Shown: positions 9,061 through 18,263 of the stretch, piece by piece
Numbering within the stretch: the stretch's first letter is position 1
How the letters are laid out: every line of letters begins with the position of its first letter
DNA from: Saprospiraceae bacterium
GTDB taxonomy: Bacteria; Bacteroidota; Bacteroidia; Chitinophagales; Saprospiraceae
NCBI GenBank assembly: GCA_016722285.1
Contig: JADKGI010000001.1
Coordinates: forward strand, 434,001-498,000
Direction of reading: 5' to 3'
DNA: 64,000 nt
Translations under genes and position numbers: made by a program
Notes under the pieces: model-generated
What the model saw: only the letters and a program-made list of their open reading frames with translations
What the model was told of the DNA's origin: nothing
Databases searched by the model: none

Positions 9061-10424
9061 ATGGTAATCATAAAGATATTTATAAGGCTTTGGATTATCT
9101 GGTAACTGTAGATCAGAAAATGATTGATGAGTATAAAGTAACTGACGAACAGTCAATACTTCAGTTTTACCTTGAAAGTGGTGTTTCATTTTTAAATCTC
9201 GGAATGGAAGCTACTTATCAATTATATGTTTTGACAAAGGATAAAAAGTATGCGCAACAATTTTTAAGCTATAGTGACAAAAAGAAAAGTAGCCTCATGT
9301 ACCGGGATAAGCAAATGACAACATTATCTCATGAAAAATCAAATACTGAAAATGAAAAATTAATACAATTAAATGCTACCATCAAAGAAGAAATGCTGAA
9401 CGGATACAGAGGCAATGCCCGATTCAATCTGGCAGTTCAAAAATATATGGACATAGAAGCGAAACTTCTGAAGAAAAAGGGCAAATATGTAGGAAAAGAT
9501 GATTTAGGTGCATTGACTGTGGCAAACATCAGGGAGGTACAAAAAAAGTTGGATGACAATGAAGTGATACTTGACATCTCTCAGAATGGTAATGATATCT
9601 ATTATCTTTTTATAAAAAATGAATCATTAGAATTGAAAAAAATCTCGCTATCAGACAGTGATTTAAATACGGCAGACCGATATTTGTCTGGCATGCAAAA
9701 AAAAGCAAAACCTGGTTTATTGAGTGATACCCTTGATTCGATTTTGCTTCCAAATCTGGTACAAACTTCATTAAAGAAAAATGTGACTATCATTCCGGAT
9801 GGGATATTTCATCAACTTGCTTTATCTTCATTATTGGGCGAGAAATACAATGTTTCTTACTTGCCGGCACTTAAATTTAAAGAAAAAGAAAAAAATTCAG
9901 AAAATAAATCGGGAACCAAGGTGGCGATATTTGCTTTTTCAGACCCAGAGACTATCGAGTCTATACGACGGACAACTTTGATAGAGTTGCCCGGCACATA
10001 TAAAGAATCCGTAGCCGTGCAAAAAAAATATCCTGATGCCCAGTTGTTTACCGGATATCGGGCTACAAAAAAGAATTTTATAAAAGCATATATGGACCCA
10101 GAGACAGAATACATCCATCTCGCAGTTCATGGCATAGCCAATAGTAGCAAAAAGGAAGATATAAAACTTTACTTCAGGACATCAAGCGGAGGCTTGGATA
10201 GTCTGTTCGGGTTCGAATTACTTAGGTATAAAAGTAGCGTAAAAAAAATAGTACTCTCTGCATGTGAGTCCGGTAAAGGACGATATATTGAGGGAGAGGG
10301 CAATTATACTCTTGCCCGGTATTTCATGATCAATGGTGCTACAGAGGTAGTTTCGTCGGTTCATCTTTTGGCTGACGACTCCTGGATGGGAAATTCAGGA
10401 GTCATCAGATATGTGGTAAGATAA
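9021..10424 (+). CDS. CHAT-domain (caspase-like peptidase) part of a TPR-CHAT protein (3' part)
   Basis: A 467-residue ORF. After a final TPR and coiled-coil stretch, residues about 180-467 form a CHAT domain of clan CD. The putative catalytic dyad is visible as His in YIHLAVHGIAN and Cys in KIVLSACESGKG, followed by the conserved glycine-rich NYTLARYFMINGATEVVSSV. The protein stops soon after SSVHLLADDS, where CHAT domains usually continue for some 40-60 residues (fY..L..G....AL..AK), so the C-terminus looks lost. The stop abuts the end of the convergent lipoprotein gene with no gap. Family knowledge: CHAT proteins cleave specific partner proteins; the partner here is unknown. Confidence 0.8.
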   Translation: MERAKIYFEKYELNGNHKDIYKALDYLVTVDQKMIDEYKVTDEQSILQFYLESGVSFLNLGMEATYQLYVLTKDKKYAQQFLSYSDKKKSSLMYRDKQMTTLSHEKSNTENEKLIQLNATIKEEMLNGYRGNARFNLAVQKYMDIEAKLLKKKGKYVGKDDLGALTVANIREVQKKLDDNEVILDISQNGNDIYYLFIKNESLELKKISLSDSDLNTADRYLSGMQKKAKPGLLSDTLDSILLPNLVQTSLKKNVTIIPDGIFHQLALSSLLGEKYNVSYLPALKFKEKEKNSENKSGTKVAIFAFSDPETIESIRRTTLIELPGTYKESVAVQKKYPDAQLFTGYRATKKNFIKAYMDPETEYIHLAVHGIANSSKKEDIKLYFRTSSGGLDSLFGFELLRYKSSVKKIVLSACESGKGRYIEGEGNYTLARYFMINGATEVVSSVHLLADDSWMGNSGVIRYVVR

Positions 10425-11243
10425 TCAATTTTTAATTATATACGGTTTAATATTGGGGTTAAAGCTTTGAATTTCGGGTCTTGAAAAAGCTTTAATTGTG
10501 AAAAGTTTTTCTTCACTATTGCCTATGTATATATGCATTAATGACGTGTCTATTTTGTTAATACCCCCAATTACCACTTTTTCGACCTGAATCAAAGAAT
10601 CCAGTTTATTATAATCAGGAATGGAAATAGGAAAATCAAAATTAAAATATTGGATTATAGTATCATTTTCAAGCTCATGTGGAATAAAAACAAGATTTAA
10701 GTACCTGACGCTTTTATGTATGAAATAATCTAATGAACATCCTTTACGAACTTTGGCCATGCTATTTATTCCTATATCTGACGATGAAGGTTGCGCCATA
10801 TCTGAAACTTCACCGCTTTTTAAAAAATAGTTGCAGCCAAACGAGCCTCTGTGAGGAATCGGGTCAGACTCACCCATTTCAATTTCACTTTCGATTCCAT
10901 TTTCGACGATAATACTTTTTCTTATGTTTTCGGTTTCACTATATATGGGTACATATATGAAAAATGAATCTTTATGTTCTGATGAACTTTCAGGATTACA
11001 AAATCCCCTCTTGGAATTACCACAATAGAAAGGAACATAATAGAGTTTATTTTCATCAGTGTAGCAAATATCATACGGCCAACATTTATTGTTTATATCC
11101 GTACATGTTTTTTTAAAATATTCAGCATTTTTCAAAATAGGCAGAGATAGTATTGTATGATATCCTTTATGTTCATGTCCACATCCAGCTGCTATTATCA
11201 TCAGTGTAAGTATTAAAGCCAGAGAATAATTTAATGTTTTCAT
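10425..11243 (-). CDS. Lipoprotein of unknown function in ECF sigma operon
   Basis: A 272-residue protein with a good lipoprotein signal (LALILTLMIIAAGC, lipidated Cys21). The mature part contains many further cysteines (TCTDINNKCWPYDIC, FYCGNSKRGFCNPE, SFGCNYF, KGCSLDYF), suggesting disulfides outside the cytoplasm. I do not recognise the family. It is the third gene of a minus-strand unit after the ECF sigma factor and the anti-sigma-like protein (17 bases from the latter), so it may be an envelope component or target of that regulatory system; this is inference. Confidence 0.65.
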   Translation of the reverse strand: MKTLNYSLALILTLMIIAAGCGHEHKGYHTILSLPILKNAEYFKKTCTDINNKCWPYDICYTDENKLYYVPFYCGNSKRGFCNPESSSEHKDSFFIYVPIYSETENIRKSIIVENGIESEIEMGESDPIPHRGSFGCNYFLKSGEVSDMAQPSSSDIGINSMAKVRKGCSLDYFIHKSVRYLNLVFIPHELENDTIIQYFNFDFPISIPDYNKLDSLIQVEKVVIGGINKIDTSLMHIYIGNSEEKLFTIKAFSRPEIQSFNPNIKPYIIKN

Positions 11244-11260
11244 TTTATTTTTGGTTTTTA

Positions 11261-11911
11261 TTATTTTATTATTTTTGGATATTCATTTACAGCCTCCATC
11301 ACTAATATCTCTTTTCCCTTTTCCACATTCCCTCTGCCTATCTCACTGATGCCCCAGTAGTACAGGGCCAAAGTGTCATTTTTGGTCTCCCACAGTTTTT
11401 GTAAAAGGGGAGCTGACTTTTCAAATTTTTGGATGCTATACAATTCATATGCTCTTCGCTGCTCCGTACTCAGGCCGTCAGTCTGACTTACTGCTCTGTA
11501 AGTTTCGTGCAGGATCAATTCGCTGTCAAATCTTTTCTCAAAAATATCAGCATATTGCTCAGGATATGCAACCTTCTTAGTGCCCAGGTATTTTATTCCA
11601 AGATATAGCAGTCCCGAAAATAATATCGCAACAACCAGATACTTTTTCCATTGAGATATTAATATACTCATAATCCCTTTTCTTCTATTCACAAACTCTT
11701 TCTCAGCGTCTATGAGTATTTGATTCACTTCGTACAGTGATGAAATTCGGGCGTCTGCGGCGACTTTTAGCAAGTATTCGTAATCAGTTCTCAGATCAAC
11801 ATCAGACAGAAGTCTTTGCTGTGTATCTAATTGCTGGCTCTTACTTAGCTGGCCTTTTATGTATTGGTCCAACAAAAAAATGTCGTGTTCATTGCTTTTC
11901 AATGGCTTCAT
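11261..11911 (-). CDS. Single-pass membrane protein, anti-sigma-like N-terminus with periplasmic TPR
   Basis: A 216-residue protein. Residues 8-48 (DIFLLDQYIKGQLSKSQQ, then LLSDVDLRTDYEYLLKV) resemble the N-terminal helices of anti-sigma factors, where a short sequence closes over the sigma factor, but no zinc His/Cys set is present. One membrane segment lies at about 89-107 (YLVVAILFSGLLYLGIKYL). The periplasmic part has a TPR-like helical hairpin (AYELYSIQKFEKSAPLLQKL and ALYYWGISEIGRGNVEKGK). The start codon overlaps the end of the sigma gene (ATGA), typical of sigma/anti-sigma pairs. Anti-sigma function is inferred from position and topology. Confidence 0.7.
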   Translation of the reverse strand: MKPLKSNEHDIFLLDQYIKGQLSKSQQLDTQQRLLSDVDLRTDYEYLLKVAADARISSLYEVNQILIDAEKEFVNRRKGIMSILISQWKKYLVVAILFSGLLYLGIKYLGTKKVAYPEQYADIFEKRFDSELILHETYRAVSQTDGLSTEQRRAYELYSIQKFEKSAPLLQKLWETKNDTLALYYWGISEIGRGNVEKGKEILVMEAVNEYPKIIK

Positions 11912-12453
11912 TCTTTTTTAAAGTGACTAAAATAAATGGATTGTAACCTTTTGAGGCACTTATATTTTTGATTCTTGGTCGTATCGGCGTTTTTGTACCC
12001 CAGGTTTTGAGTAATTTCTTCCATGCTGTGGTTTTTATAGTAGTACATTTGAATGATACTTTTGCATGGATCGCCCAATTCTTCCAGAGCTTTTACGGCA
12101 AGATTAAGCGCATCTTCCGTGCCATGATCAGGCATTTCATCAGCCAGATAAGTAAGGAGTGTATGATCTTCATCTGCCAGCACAATATTTTTCTTTTGCC
12201 TCAAGAGCTCGTAGGCTTTATTTCTGGCTACGCCGTATAGAAAAGATTTTACATCGGTGGTTTCTGATTTCACCTTTCCGAGCATGGCACTGTCGTACAA
12301 TATGATGATGGATAACTGAAAAACGTCTATAGCTTCATCTTCCCTTATACTATATTGGTTTTGTAACCACATGACACAATCGCCTCTGTAGATGCGATAA
12401 ATATCATTGAGCGCTTTGTTTTGGTCTAGTTTTAGTTTTTCTACCCAGTGCAC
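11908..12453 (-). CDS. ECF-type RNA polymerase sigma factor
   Basis: A 181-residue sigma-70 family protein. The region 2 part (DIYRIYRGDCVMWLQNQY, DEAIDVFQLSIIILYD, VKSFLYGVARNKAYELLR) is followed by a linker and region 4 helix-turn-helix (DPCKSIIQMYYYKNHSMEEI, then GYKNADTTKNQKYKCLKRL). Region 3 is absent, as expected for group 4 (ECF) factors. It leads a three-gene unit with an anti-sigma-like membrane protein and a lipoprotein. A TATATTTG-type -7 box lies 75 bases upstream. The TPR-CHAT gene ends convergently just beyond the operon. Confidence 0.88.
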   Translation of the reverse strand: MHWVEKLKLDQNKALNDIYRIYRGDCVMWLQNQYSIREDEAIDVFQLSIIILYDSAMLGKVKSETTDVKSFLYGVARNKAYELLRQKKNIVLADEDHTLLTYLADEMPDHGTEDALNLAVKALEELGDPCKSIIQMYYYKNHSMEEITQNLGYKNADTTKNQKYKCLKRLQSIYFSHFKKE

Positions 12454-12527
12454 TGTGAAATATTGTTTTCCTGTTTCAGCATTAGATTATAAACTCAGGT
12501 TAATGAAAATGAAATACTCCCGTAAAA

Positions 12528-12535
12528 CAAATATA
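12528..12535 (-). promoter_or_regulatory. Candidate -7 promoter box for ECF sigma operon
   Basis: On the minus strand the sequence reads TATATTTG, matching the Bacteroidota -7 consensus TAnnTTTG. It lies about 75 bases upstream of the sigma factor start. A matching -33 element is not obvious, so confidence is limited. Confidence 0.35.
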
Positions 12536-12724
12536 ATATTAATCCTAAGTGTGTAATATTTTATTCTGATTTTTTATTTTTTCTATGGCTGGATATATGA
12601 CTTCGGAATAAATAATAGAATTTTCTAATCAGGAAGAGGTTACCTTTTTACATAACACGTCACTTTTATTACTCAGATAAAATTGAGTACACCAAAACAT
12701 TGTGAAATTCAAAAAATCATTAAA

Positions 12725-13309
12725 ATGACAACAACAATATTAAAGATCTTATTTCTGGGAGGCATTGCTTCTTCATTTATTTCATTTGATTTACCTGTAG
12801 GTTGGGGGAAGGCGGGTAGTTTTCCTAAAAGTTATGATATGGGCATCGCTCTGGGGGAGGGAGAAAATAGTAAAAATGCTGCCACCATCAAGTCAATTGA
12901 TAAAGAAATTGATGGCTTTGGAACCTTAATGCAGACTTGCAGGCCAGACAGATTTGTCGGAAAAAGAGTTAAACTCACTGCATCTATCAGGACAGAGAGT
13001 GTGATAGATGGAGCATCTCTTTGGTTTAGGGTTGATCAGTGTAAATCTGAAGAATCTTTATCTTTTGACAATATGGGTGACAGGCCAGTAGTAGGTACAA
13101 CAGATTGGCATAAATATGAGATAGTGTTGGACGTGCCAAATAATGCATCTCTTCTGGCTTATGGAGTTCTGCTCATCGGAACGGGGCAAGTTTGGTTTGA
13201 CAATATTTCTTTTGATATAGTGGATGAAACAACTCCTACCACAGGATCCATAAATGGAAAAAAGTCAGCTATGAAAACTGAACCCGTTAACCTTGATTTT
13301 GAAAAATGA
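12725..13309 (+). CDS. Small secreted protein with beta-sandwich (CBM-like) domain
   Basis: A 194-residue protein if it starts at ATG 12725, which gives a good signal peptide (TTILKILFLGGIASSFISF); a TTG at 12683 would add 14 residues. The mature region has a galactose-binding-like pattern, ending ASLLAYGVLLIGTGQVWFDN, seen in accessory domains of various Bacteroidota exported proteins; the stretch FDNMGDRPVVGTTDWHKYE is characteristic of that domain. It is upstream of SusC in the same direction (144 bases), so a role in ligand handling is possible but unproven. Confidence 0.65.
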   Translation: MTTTILKILFLGGIASSFISFDLPVGWGKAGSFPKSYDMGIALGEGENSKNAATIKSIDKEIDGFGTLMQTCRPDRFVGKRVKLTASIRTESVIDGASLWFRVDQCKSEESLSFDNMGDRPVVGTTDWHKYEIVLDVPNNASLLAYGVLLIGTGQVWFDNISFDIVDETTPTTGSINGKKSAMKTEPVNLDFEK

Positions 13310-13453
13310 AATACATCCGAATATTTGATTTCAATTAATAAAATTGGAAAAATACATCCTGGTGTTTAAGAATTACAATGGCAGGCTTCAGAACCATACA
13401 TTTATCTTAAACAGAATAAATCAACTTTTTTTAATTACAAAACAAATTATTGT

Positions 13454-14332
13454 ATGAAACAGATCTTATTTCCCTTATTTTTACTGTTGAACAGTGTAAA
13501 TATTATTTTCTGTCAGAGAGCAATTTCGGGCAAAATCATCGATACATCCGGTGATGCCGTAATTGGAGCCAATATTATTGCCAAAGGAAGACCAGATATT
13601 GGGACAATCTCAGATATAGATGGCAATTATGTACTTGTATTGCCCGCGACAGAAAAAACTATCATCATATCATTTACTGGATTCACACCAAAAGAAATGG
13701 TTGTTCCTGACGAATCGGGAGTTGTAAATATATCTTTGGATGTGTCTTCCTTCATACTTTCAGAAATTATGGTCATCGGATATGGTAGTACTAATAAAAA
13801 AATGTTGACAGATAATGTAGCGAAGTTAAGTTCTAAAGATCTATCAAATATTTCGGTTTCCAATTTTCAAAGTACGATGTCAGGTAAAGCTGCTGGAGTT
13901 AGGATAAATCAGACTAATGGCAAGGTAGATGGAGGAATAAATATTCGGATTAGAGGCGCATCCAGCATTAGTGCGGGTAGCGAACCACTATATGTCCTCG
14001 ATGGCATGCCACTTATCAATGTCAATGAATCCGGAAACGGCGCACCTATGAATCCCCTTATTTCACTTAGTCCATCAGAGATAGAATCTATAGATATACT
14101 CAAAGATGCTAGCTCAGCAGCCATCTATGGTGCCCGTGGCGCAAATGGTGTGGTACTTATTACAACTAAAAAAGGTATAGCTGGAAAAACAAATATTTCA
14201 CTGAATGTATCTTCAGGTGTCAGCTCACCTACTCATTTATTAAGCTTTTTAAATGCAGCAGAATACAAAGAGCTTTTTACAGAGGCAGCTATAAATTCAC
14301 TAGGGCCCAGAGGATGGGCTTTTAGAGGCTGA
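13454..14332 (+). CDS. SusC/RagA-family TonB-dependent receptor, N-terminal part (frameshifted)
   Basis: A 292-residue ORF holding the signal peptide (ILFPLFLLLNSVNIIFCQ), a CarboxypepD_reg-like domain at about 22-95 (GKIIDTSGDAVIGANI, GTISDIDGNYVL) and the TonB plug domain (VIGYGSTNKKML, INIRIRGASSISAG, YVLDGMPL, DASSAAIYGARGANGVVLI). The frame ends shortly after with a non-homologous tail (GPRGWAFRG). Reading in the +1 frame from about 14310 (EDGLLEAEGTFDFLANG) leads straight into the next ORF, so one extra base in the GGGCCC run at 14303-14308 explains the break. SusC proteins form the outer-membrane channel for oligosaccharide or peptide import powered by TonB. Confidence 0.88.
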   Translation: MKQILFPLFLLLNSVNIIFCQRAISGKIIDTSGDAVIGANIIAKGRPDIGTISDIDGNYVLVLPATEKTIIISFTGFTPKEMVVPDESGVVNISLDVSSFILSEIMVIGYGSTNKKMLTDNVAKLSSKDLSNISVSNFQSTMSGKAAGVRINQTNGKVDGGINIRIRGASSISAGSEPLYVLDGMPLINVNESGNGAPMNPLISLSPSEIESIDILKDASSAAIYGARGANGVVLITTKKGIAGKTNISLNVSSGVSSPTHLLSFLNAAEYKELFTEAAINSLGPRGWAFRG

Positions 14333-14348
14333 AGGTACCTTTGATTTT

Positions 14349-16454
14349 TTGGCAAATGGTACTGATTGGAAAAATACTACGGTAAATACTGACTGGAACA
14401 AATTTGCAATCAGAGATGGAAGTCAGTCAGACGTTGATTTATCTGTATCGGGAGGAGACCAGAAAACACAATACTTCTTTGGCGGTTCTTTAAATAAAAC
14501 AAAAGGTATAATCCAAGGCAATGATTTACAAAGGATAAGCGCCAGATTGAATATTAAACATCAGGTAAGTACTAAGATTCATGCCGGAATGAATATAGGA
14601 GTTTCCAAAACTAAAGTCGAAAGAGTAGCTAATGATAACGAATTTACCACACCAATTCAGGCTATTGCTCAGTCTCCGCTCTCTCCTGCTTATAATGAGG
14701 ATGGTACTCCTAATGCAAATACTCTGTATGCAAATTTTCTTCTGGAAGATATTTATGCCAACTATACCAGCAATCTCAGAAGAATAACAGGTAAAGTTTT
14801 TGCTGAGTTCAGTTTTGTAAAAAATTTAAAATTTAATTCTGATTTGGGTTATGATGTCAGCTCTCAGACTGAAGACCAATATAGGGGGACATTAACTCCT
14901 TTCATGTCCACAAATGGGTATGGGTATAATTCAAACGCTACATCAGAAAATTATATCTGGTCCAACTATTTTACATTAAATAAAGAATTGGGTACAAGCT
15001 CACTTCTAAATATAGTATTTGGGCAAGAATTCAATAATTCTGATAGAGTTTTTAGCAGTGTTACGGGCACTCAATTTCCATCTGATGATTTTCAGACAAT
15101 TTCGAGTGCAGCAGAAGTTACTGCAGGGCAGGGTAGTAATAGTAGATATAACTTCTTGTCTTATTTTTCTCGGGCATCACTTAATCTCCAAGACAAATAT
15201 TTTGTCAAAGCTAGCATTAGGCGAGATGGTTCTTCCAGATTTGGTACAAATCAGAGATATGGAGTATTTCCCGCATTGTCATTAGGCTGGATTTTTTCTG
15301 AAGAGACATTCTTAAAAAACAACAGTACTATTTCTTTCTTAAAACTGAGGGCAAGTATTGGTCAGTTAGGTAATTCAGAAATTGGAAATTTTGCTTCTAA
15401 AACCCTTTATAATGGTGTCTCCTACAATAAGCTATCAGGTATAAGATTGGTACAACCTGGCAATAATGATTTGACCTGGGAAAAGAGCAAACAACTGGAC
15501 TTAGGGCTCGAATTCGGATTATTTAAAGACAGACTCTTTGGTGAAATAGACGTTTATACAAAAAATACAGATGGCCTTTTATTCAGCGTTCCGCTACCAG
15601 GTAGTTCCGGCCAGACATCTATAAATAAAAATATAGGTGCTTTAGAAAGTAAAGGGGTGGAATTTGTATTAAATTCTAAAAACATCGTGTCTAAAAATGC
15701 AAACTGGACAACCAATTTTAACCTCGCTAAGAATACCAATAAAATAAAATCCCTGCCAAATAATAATGGTGATATCATCAATGGAGAAAACATCAACAGA
15801 GTAGGAGAATCTATTTCGTCGTTTTATCTGGTAGATTTTGCCGGGGCTGATCCAAACACAGGTGATGCGCTATATTATAAAAAGGGTAATGGATCTGAAA
15901 CTACATCAGACTATTCTGAGGCAGAGAGAGTGATAGCTGGAAATCCTCAACCAAATTGGATTGCTGGTCTTACCAATGAATTTTCCAGCAATCATTTCAC
16001 ACTGAGTTTTACTTTTGTAGGAGAGTGGGGAGCGAGCATCTATAATGGTGGTGGTGTGTACCAATCATCGAGTGCAGATTTTTTTGATAATCAAACGAGG
16101 GACCAGCTAAATAGATGGCAAAAACCCGGAGATATTACTAAAGTACCACAAGCCAGATTATACGGACAAAATGGCACGGCTCAATCATCCAGGTATCTGG
16201 AGAAAGCCGAATTTATCAGACTTAGAAATATAATGCTGAGTTATGATATACCTTCTTCAGTAATAAATAAAGCTAAAATCCAGAGCGCCAAACTTTATAT
16301 TTCTGGGGTGAACTTGCTCACTTTTACCGATTATACAGGGTATGACCCCGAAGCCAGAGCTGATGTATCAGGTTATGGTTTTGATAGCGGAGTAAATTTT
16401 TATTCTGCTCCCCAGGCAAAAACTACTTCTTTAGGAATCAATATCAATTTTTGA
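14349..16454 (+). CDS. SusC/RagA-family TonB-dependent receptor, beta-barrel part
   Basis: A 701-residue ORF with a weak TTG start at 14349 and no signal peptide. It carries the barrel of the receptor, with typical SusC motifs (SVSGGDQKTQYFFGGSLN, YFVKASIRRDGSSRFG, FPALSLGWIFSEETFL, LRASIGQLGNSEI, RLRNIMLSYDIPSS, KLYISGVNLLTFTDYTGYDP) and ends in a beta-strand with terminal Phe (SLGININF), the normal outer-membrane insertion signal. Joined with the preceding ORF it makes a full-length receptor of about 1000 residues. SusD follows after 22 bases. Confidence 0.9.
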   Translation: MANGTDWKNTTVNTDWNKFAIRDGSQSDVDLSVSGGDQKTQYFFGGSLNKTKGIIQGNDLQRISARLNIKHQVSTKIHAGMNIGVSKTKVERVANDNEFTTPIQAIAQSPLSPAYNEDGTPNANTLYANFLLEDIYANYTSNLRRITGKVFAEFSFVKNLKFNSDLGYDVSSQTEDQYRGTLTPFMSTNGYGYNSNATSENYIWSNYFTLNKELGTSSLLNIVFGQEFNNSDRVFSSVTGTQFPSDDFQTISSAAEVTAGQGSNSRYNFLSYFSRASLNLQDKYFVKASIRRDGSSRFGTNQRYGVFPALSLGWIFSEETFLKNNSTISFLKLRASIGQLGNSEIGNFASKTLYNGVSYNKLSGIRLVQPGNNDLTWEKSKQLDLGLEFGLFKDRLFGEIDVYTKNTDGLLFSVPLPGSSGQTSINKNIGALESKGVEFVLNSKNIVSKNANWTTNFNLAKNTNKIKSLPNNNGDIINGENINRVGESISSFYLVDFAGADPNTGDALYYKKGNGSETTSDYSEAERVIAGNPQPNWIAGLTNEFSSNHFTLSFTFVGEWGASIYNGGGVYQSSSADFFDNQTRDQLNRWQKPGDITKVPQARLYGQNGTAQSSRYLEKAEFIRLRNIMLSYDIPSSVINKAKIQSAKLYISGVNLLTFTDYTGYDPEARADVSGYGFDSGVNFYSAPQAKTTSLGININF

Positions 16455-16476
16455 AATATTTTAAAATACACAAAAG

Positions 16477-17802
16477 ATGAAAAAGTTAGGTAACAATTAC
16501 ATCATAATCATATGTTTGCTTTTATTATTCAGTTGTGATGACCAACTAAATGTAGAGCCAACGTTATCAATTTCTGAAGAAACTGCACTTACCTCTGAAG
16601 CAAATGTAAAAAAACTATTGATAGGGGTTTATCAAATCGATGGAAGCAGAAATTCACATGGAGGTTACGTCCAGATAATGTCAGATTTATTGGGAAGTGA
16701 TAAACATGTATCATGGAATGGTACATTTACTGAGCCACGGGAAGCATTGACAAAAACTATGGTTGTTAATAATTTTCTGATTGCTGTAATTTGGAACAAC
16801 CTTTATAAAGTGATCAGCCAATGCAATCTAGTATTAGATAACCTAAATTTGATTTCTGATAGTGCGGAGAAATCTCGAATTGAAGGAGAAGCTAGGTTTC
16901 TAAGAGCATTTAATTATTTTGAACTGGTACGCCTATATGGAAACGAAGTAAAAGGAGTTCCTTTAAGATTAAAGTCTATAAGTGATTACGGTGGCGACCT
17001 GAATATATCAAGATCTATCGCATCAGAAATTTACACAGCCATACAGGATGATATTGACAAAGCTATTGCGATGCTTCCTGATGAAAATGATTTTTTTGCT
17101 GATAAATATGCTGCACTAGCACTCAAGGCAAGAGTAAATCTCTATGTTGGAAAATACGCAGAAGCCCGAGATGCTGCACATTTGGTTATCAGCAATAATA
17201 AATACTCCTTATCCGCTAGTTTTGAAGATGCATTCAATCATGATGCAAACGGAGAAGAGGATATTTATGCCATGCAAGTCACATCTCAGAGTGGTGAAAA
17301 TCAACTGATTCAAATGTACGCATCTGAAGGAAATGGAGGTAGAGGTGGTGACATTTCTATCAATCAGGCATATCTTGATATTTTTGATGATCCCAATGAT
17401 GAAAGAGGCCACTTTTATTATGAAAATGAAAAAGGCGATTTACTCTCTTCTAAATATACCAACCAGTTTGGGAATGTACCAATATTCAGGTTGGCCGAAA
17501 TGATCCTGATACGGGCGGAGTGCAACCAAAGATTAAATACATCTATAGGAAACAAGCCTTTAGACGATGTCAATGCAATAAGAGACAGAAGTGGCGCAAA
17601 TAAGTTAAGTAGTATCAGTCTTGTTAAAATAATTGAAGAGAGACAACGTGAATTGGCATTTGAAGGCTTTTCTATCTATGATATAAAGAGAATCAAGGCC
17701 AATATAGCAGGATTTCCATATAATAGTCCCAAACTTGTTATGCCTATTCCTCAAGCTGAAATGGATGCAAATAAGCTAATGGAGCAAAATGACGGCTATT
17801 AA
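16477..17802 (+). CDS. SusD/RagB-family nutrient-binding lipoprotein
   Basis: A 441-residue lipoprotein (signal IICLLLLFSC, lipidated Cys20) following SusC by 22 bases. The SusD fold is evident from the N-terminal SusD-like region (EPTLSISEETALTSEANVKK), the TPR helices (SRIEGEARFLRAFNYFELVR, DKYAALALKARVNLYVGKY) and the C-terminal RagB signature (FRLAEMILIRAECNQRL, ERQRELAFEGFSIYDIKR). SusD caps the SusC channel at the cell surface and selects the ligand. At 441 residues it is slightly shorter than usual (~500). No glycosidase follows directly, so the substrate cannot be told from context. Confidence 0.92.
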   Translation: MKKLGNNYIIIICLLLLFSCDDQLNVEPTLSISEETALTSEANVKKLLIGVYQIDGSRNSHGGYVQIMSDLLGSDKHVSWNGTFTEPREALTKTMVVNNFLIAVIWNNLYKVISQCNLVLDNLNLISDSAEKSRIEGEARFLRAFNYFELVRLYGNEVKGVPLRLKSISDYGGDLNISRSIASEIYTAIQDDIDKAIAMLPDENDFFADKYAALALKARVNLYVGKYAEARDAAHLVISNNKYSLSASFEDAFNHDANGEEDIYAMQVTSQSGENQLIQMYASEGNGGRGGDISINQAYLDIFDDPNDERGHFYYENEKGDLLSSKYTNQFGNVPIFRLAEMILIRAECNQRLNTSIGNKPLDDVNAIRDRSGANKLSSISLVKIIEERQRELAFEGFSIYDIKRIKANIAGFPYNSPKLVMPIPQAEMDANKLMEQNDGY

Positions 17803-17826
17803 GTTTTGTTAGAAATGCTTTTAAGT

Positions 17827-17857
17827 AATGGGAAGAATTTCAAGAATTCTTCCCATT
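17827..17857 (+). terminator. Perfect 13-bp hairpin after susD
   Basis: AATGGGAAGAATT pairs perfectly with AATTCTTCCCATT around a five-base loop (TCAAG), 25 bases after the SusD stop. There is no long T-tract behind it, but position and perfection suggest transcript end or 3' stabilisation. Confidence 0.6.
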
Positions 17858-18263
17858 CAAAGCTACTTACAATCTAGGTAAAATAGCCTTATCCTGTTGT
17901 GCTCAGTCCCCACATAATTAAGAAAGGGACAAATCTTTGACTCTGGAAAAAGATGGCGGTTTACCTAATGATAATTCCTGCCTTCGTTTTATCGGCTATT
18001 AAGCCCGGATAGTTTAAAAGAATGGTTGAGGCGATCTATTAATATGAGAATAGATGGAGTGGGATAGTTTTTTCTCATCACTAATAATGGAATTTTATTT
18101 TTTTAACATCTTAAAACTTGAATGCTTAAAAATATCTAATTGCATCACCAATCTTATTGAAGACCAGTTGATCAAATTGCAAACAAGAAAAAAATTCAAA
18201 AAACTTTCCTTCACCAATAGGGGTAAATCCACCTTTTGTTTTCATACAGCAAAACAAAGGAAA
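17858..18263. other. Intergenic region, no intact gene seen
   Basis: About 400 bases between the susD hairpin and the SusC-type fragment. The frame open from 18054 into the fragment has a lysine-rich, non-homologous N-terminus and I take only its part from ATG 18264 as gene-derived. Confidence 0.4.
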
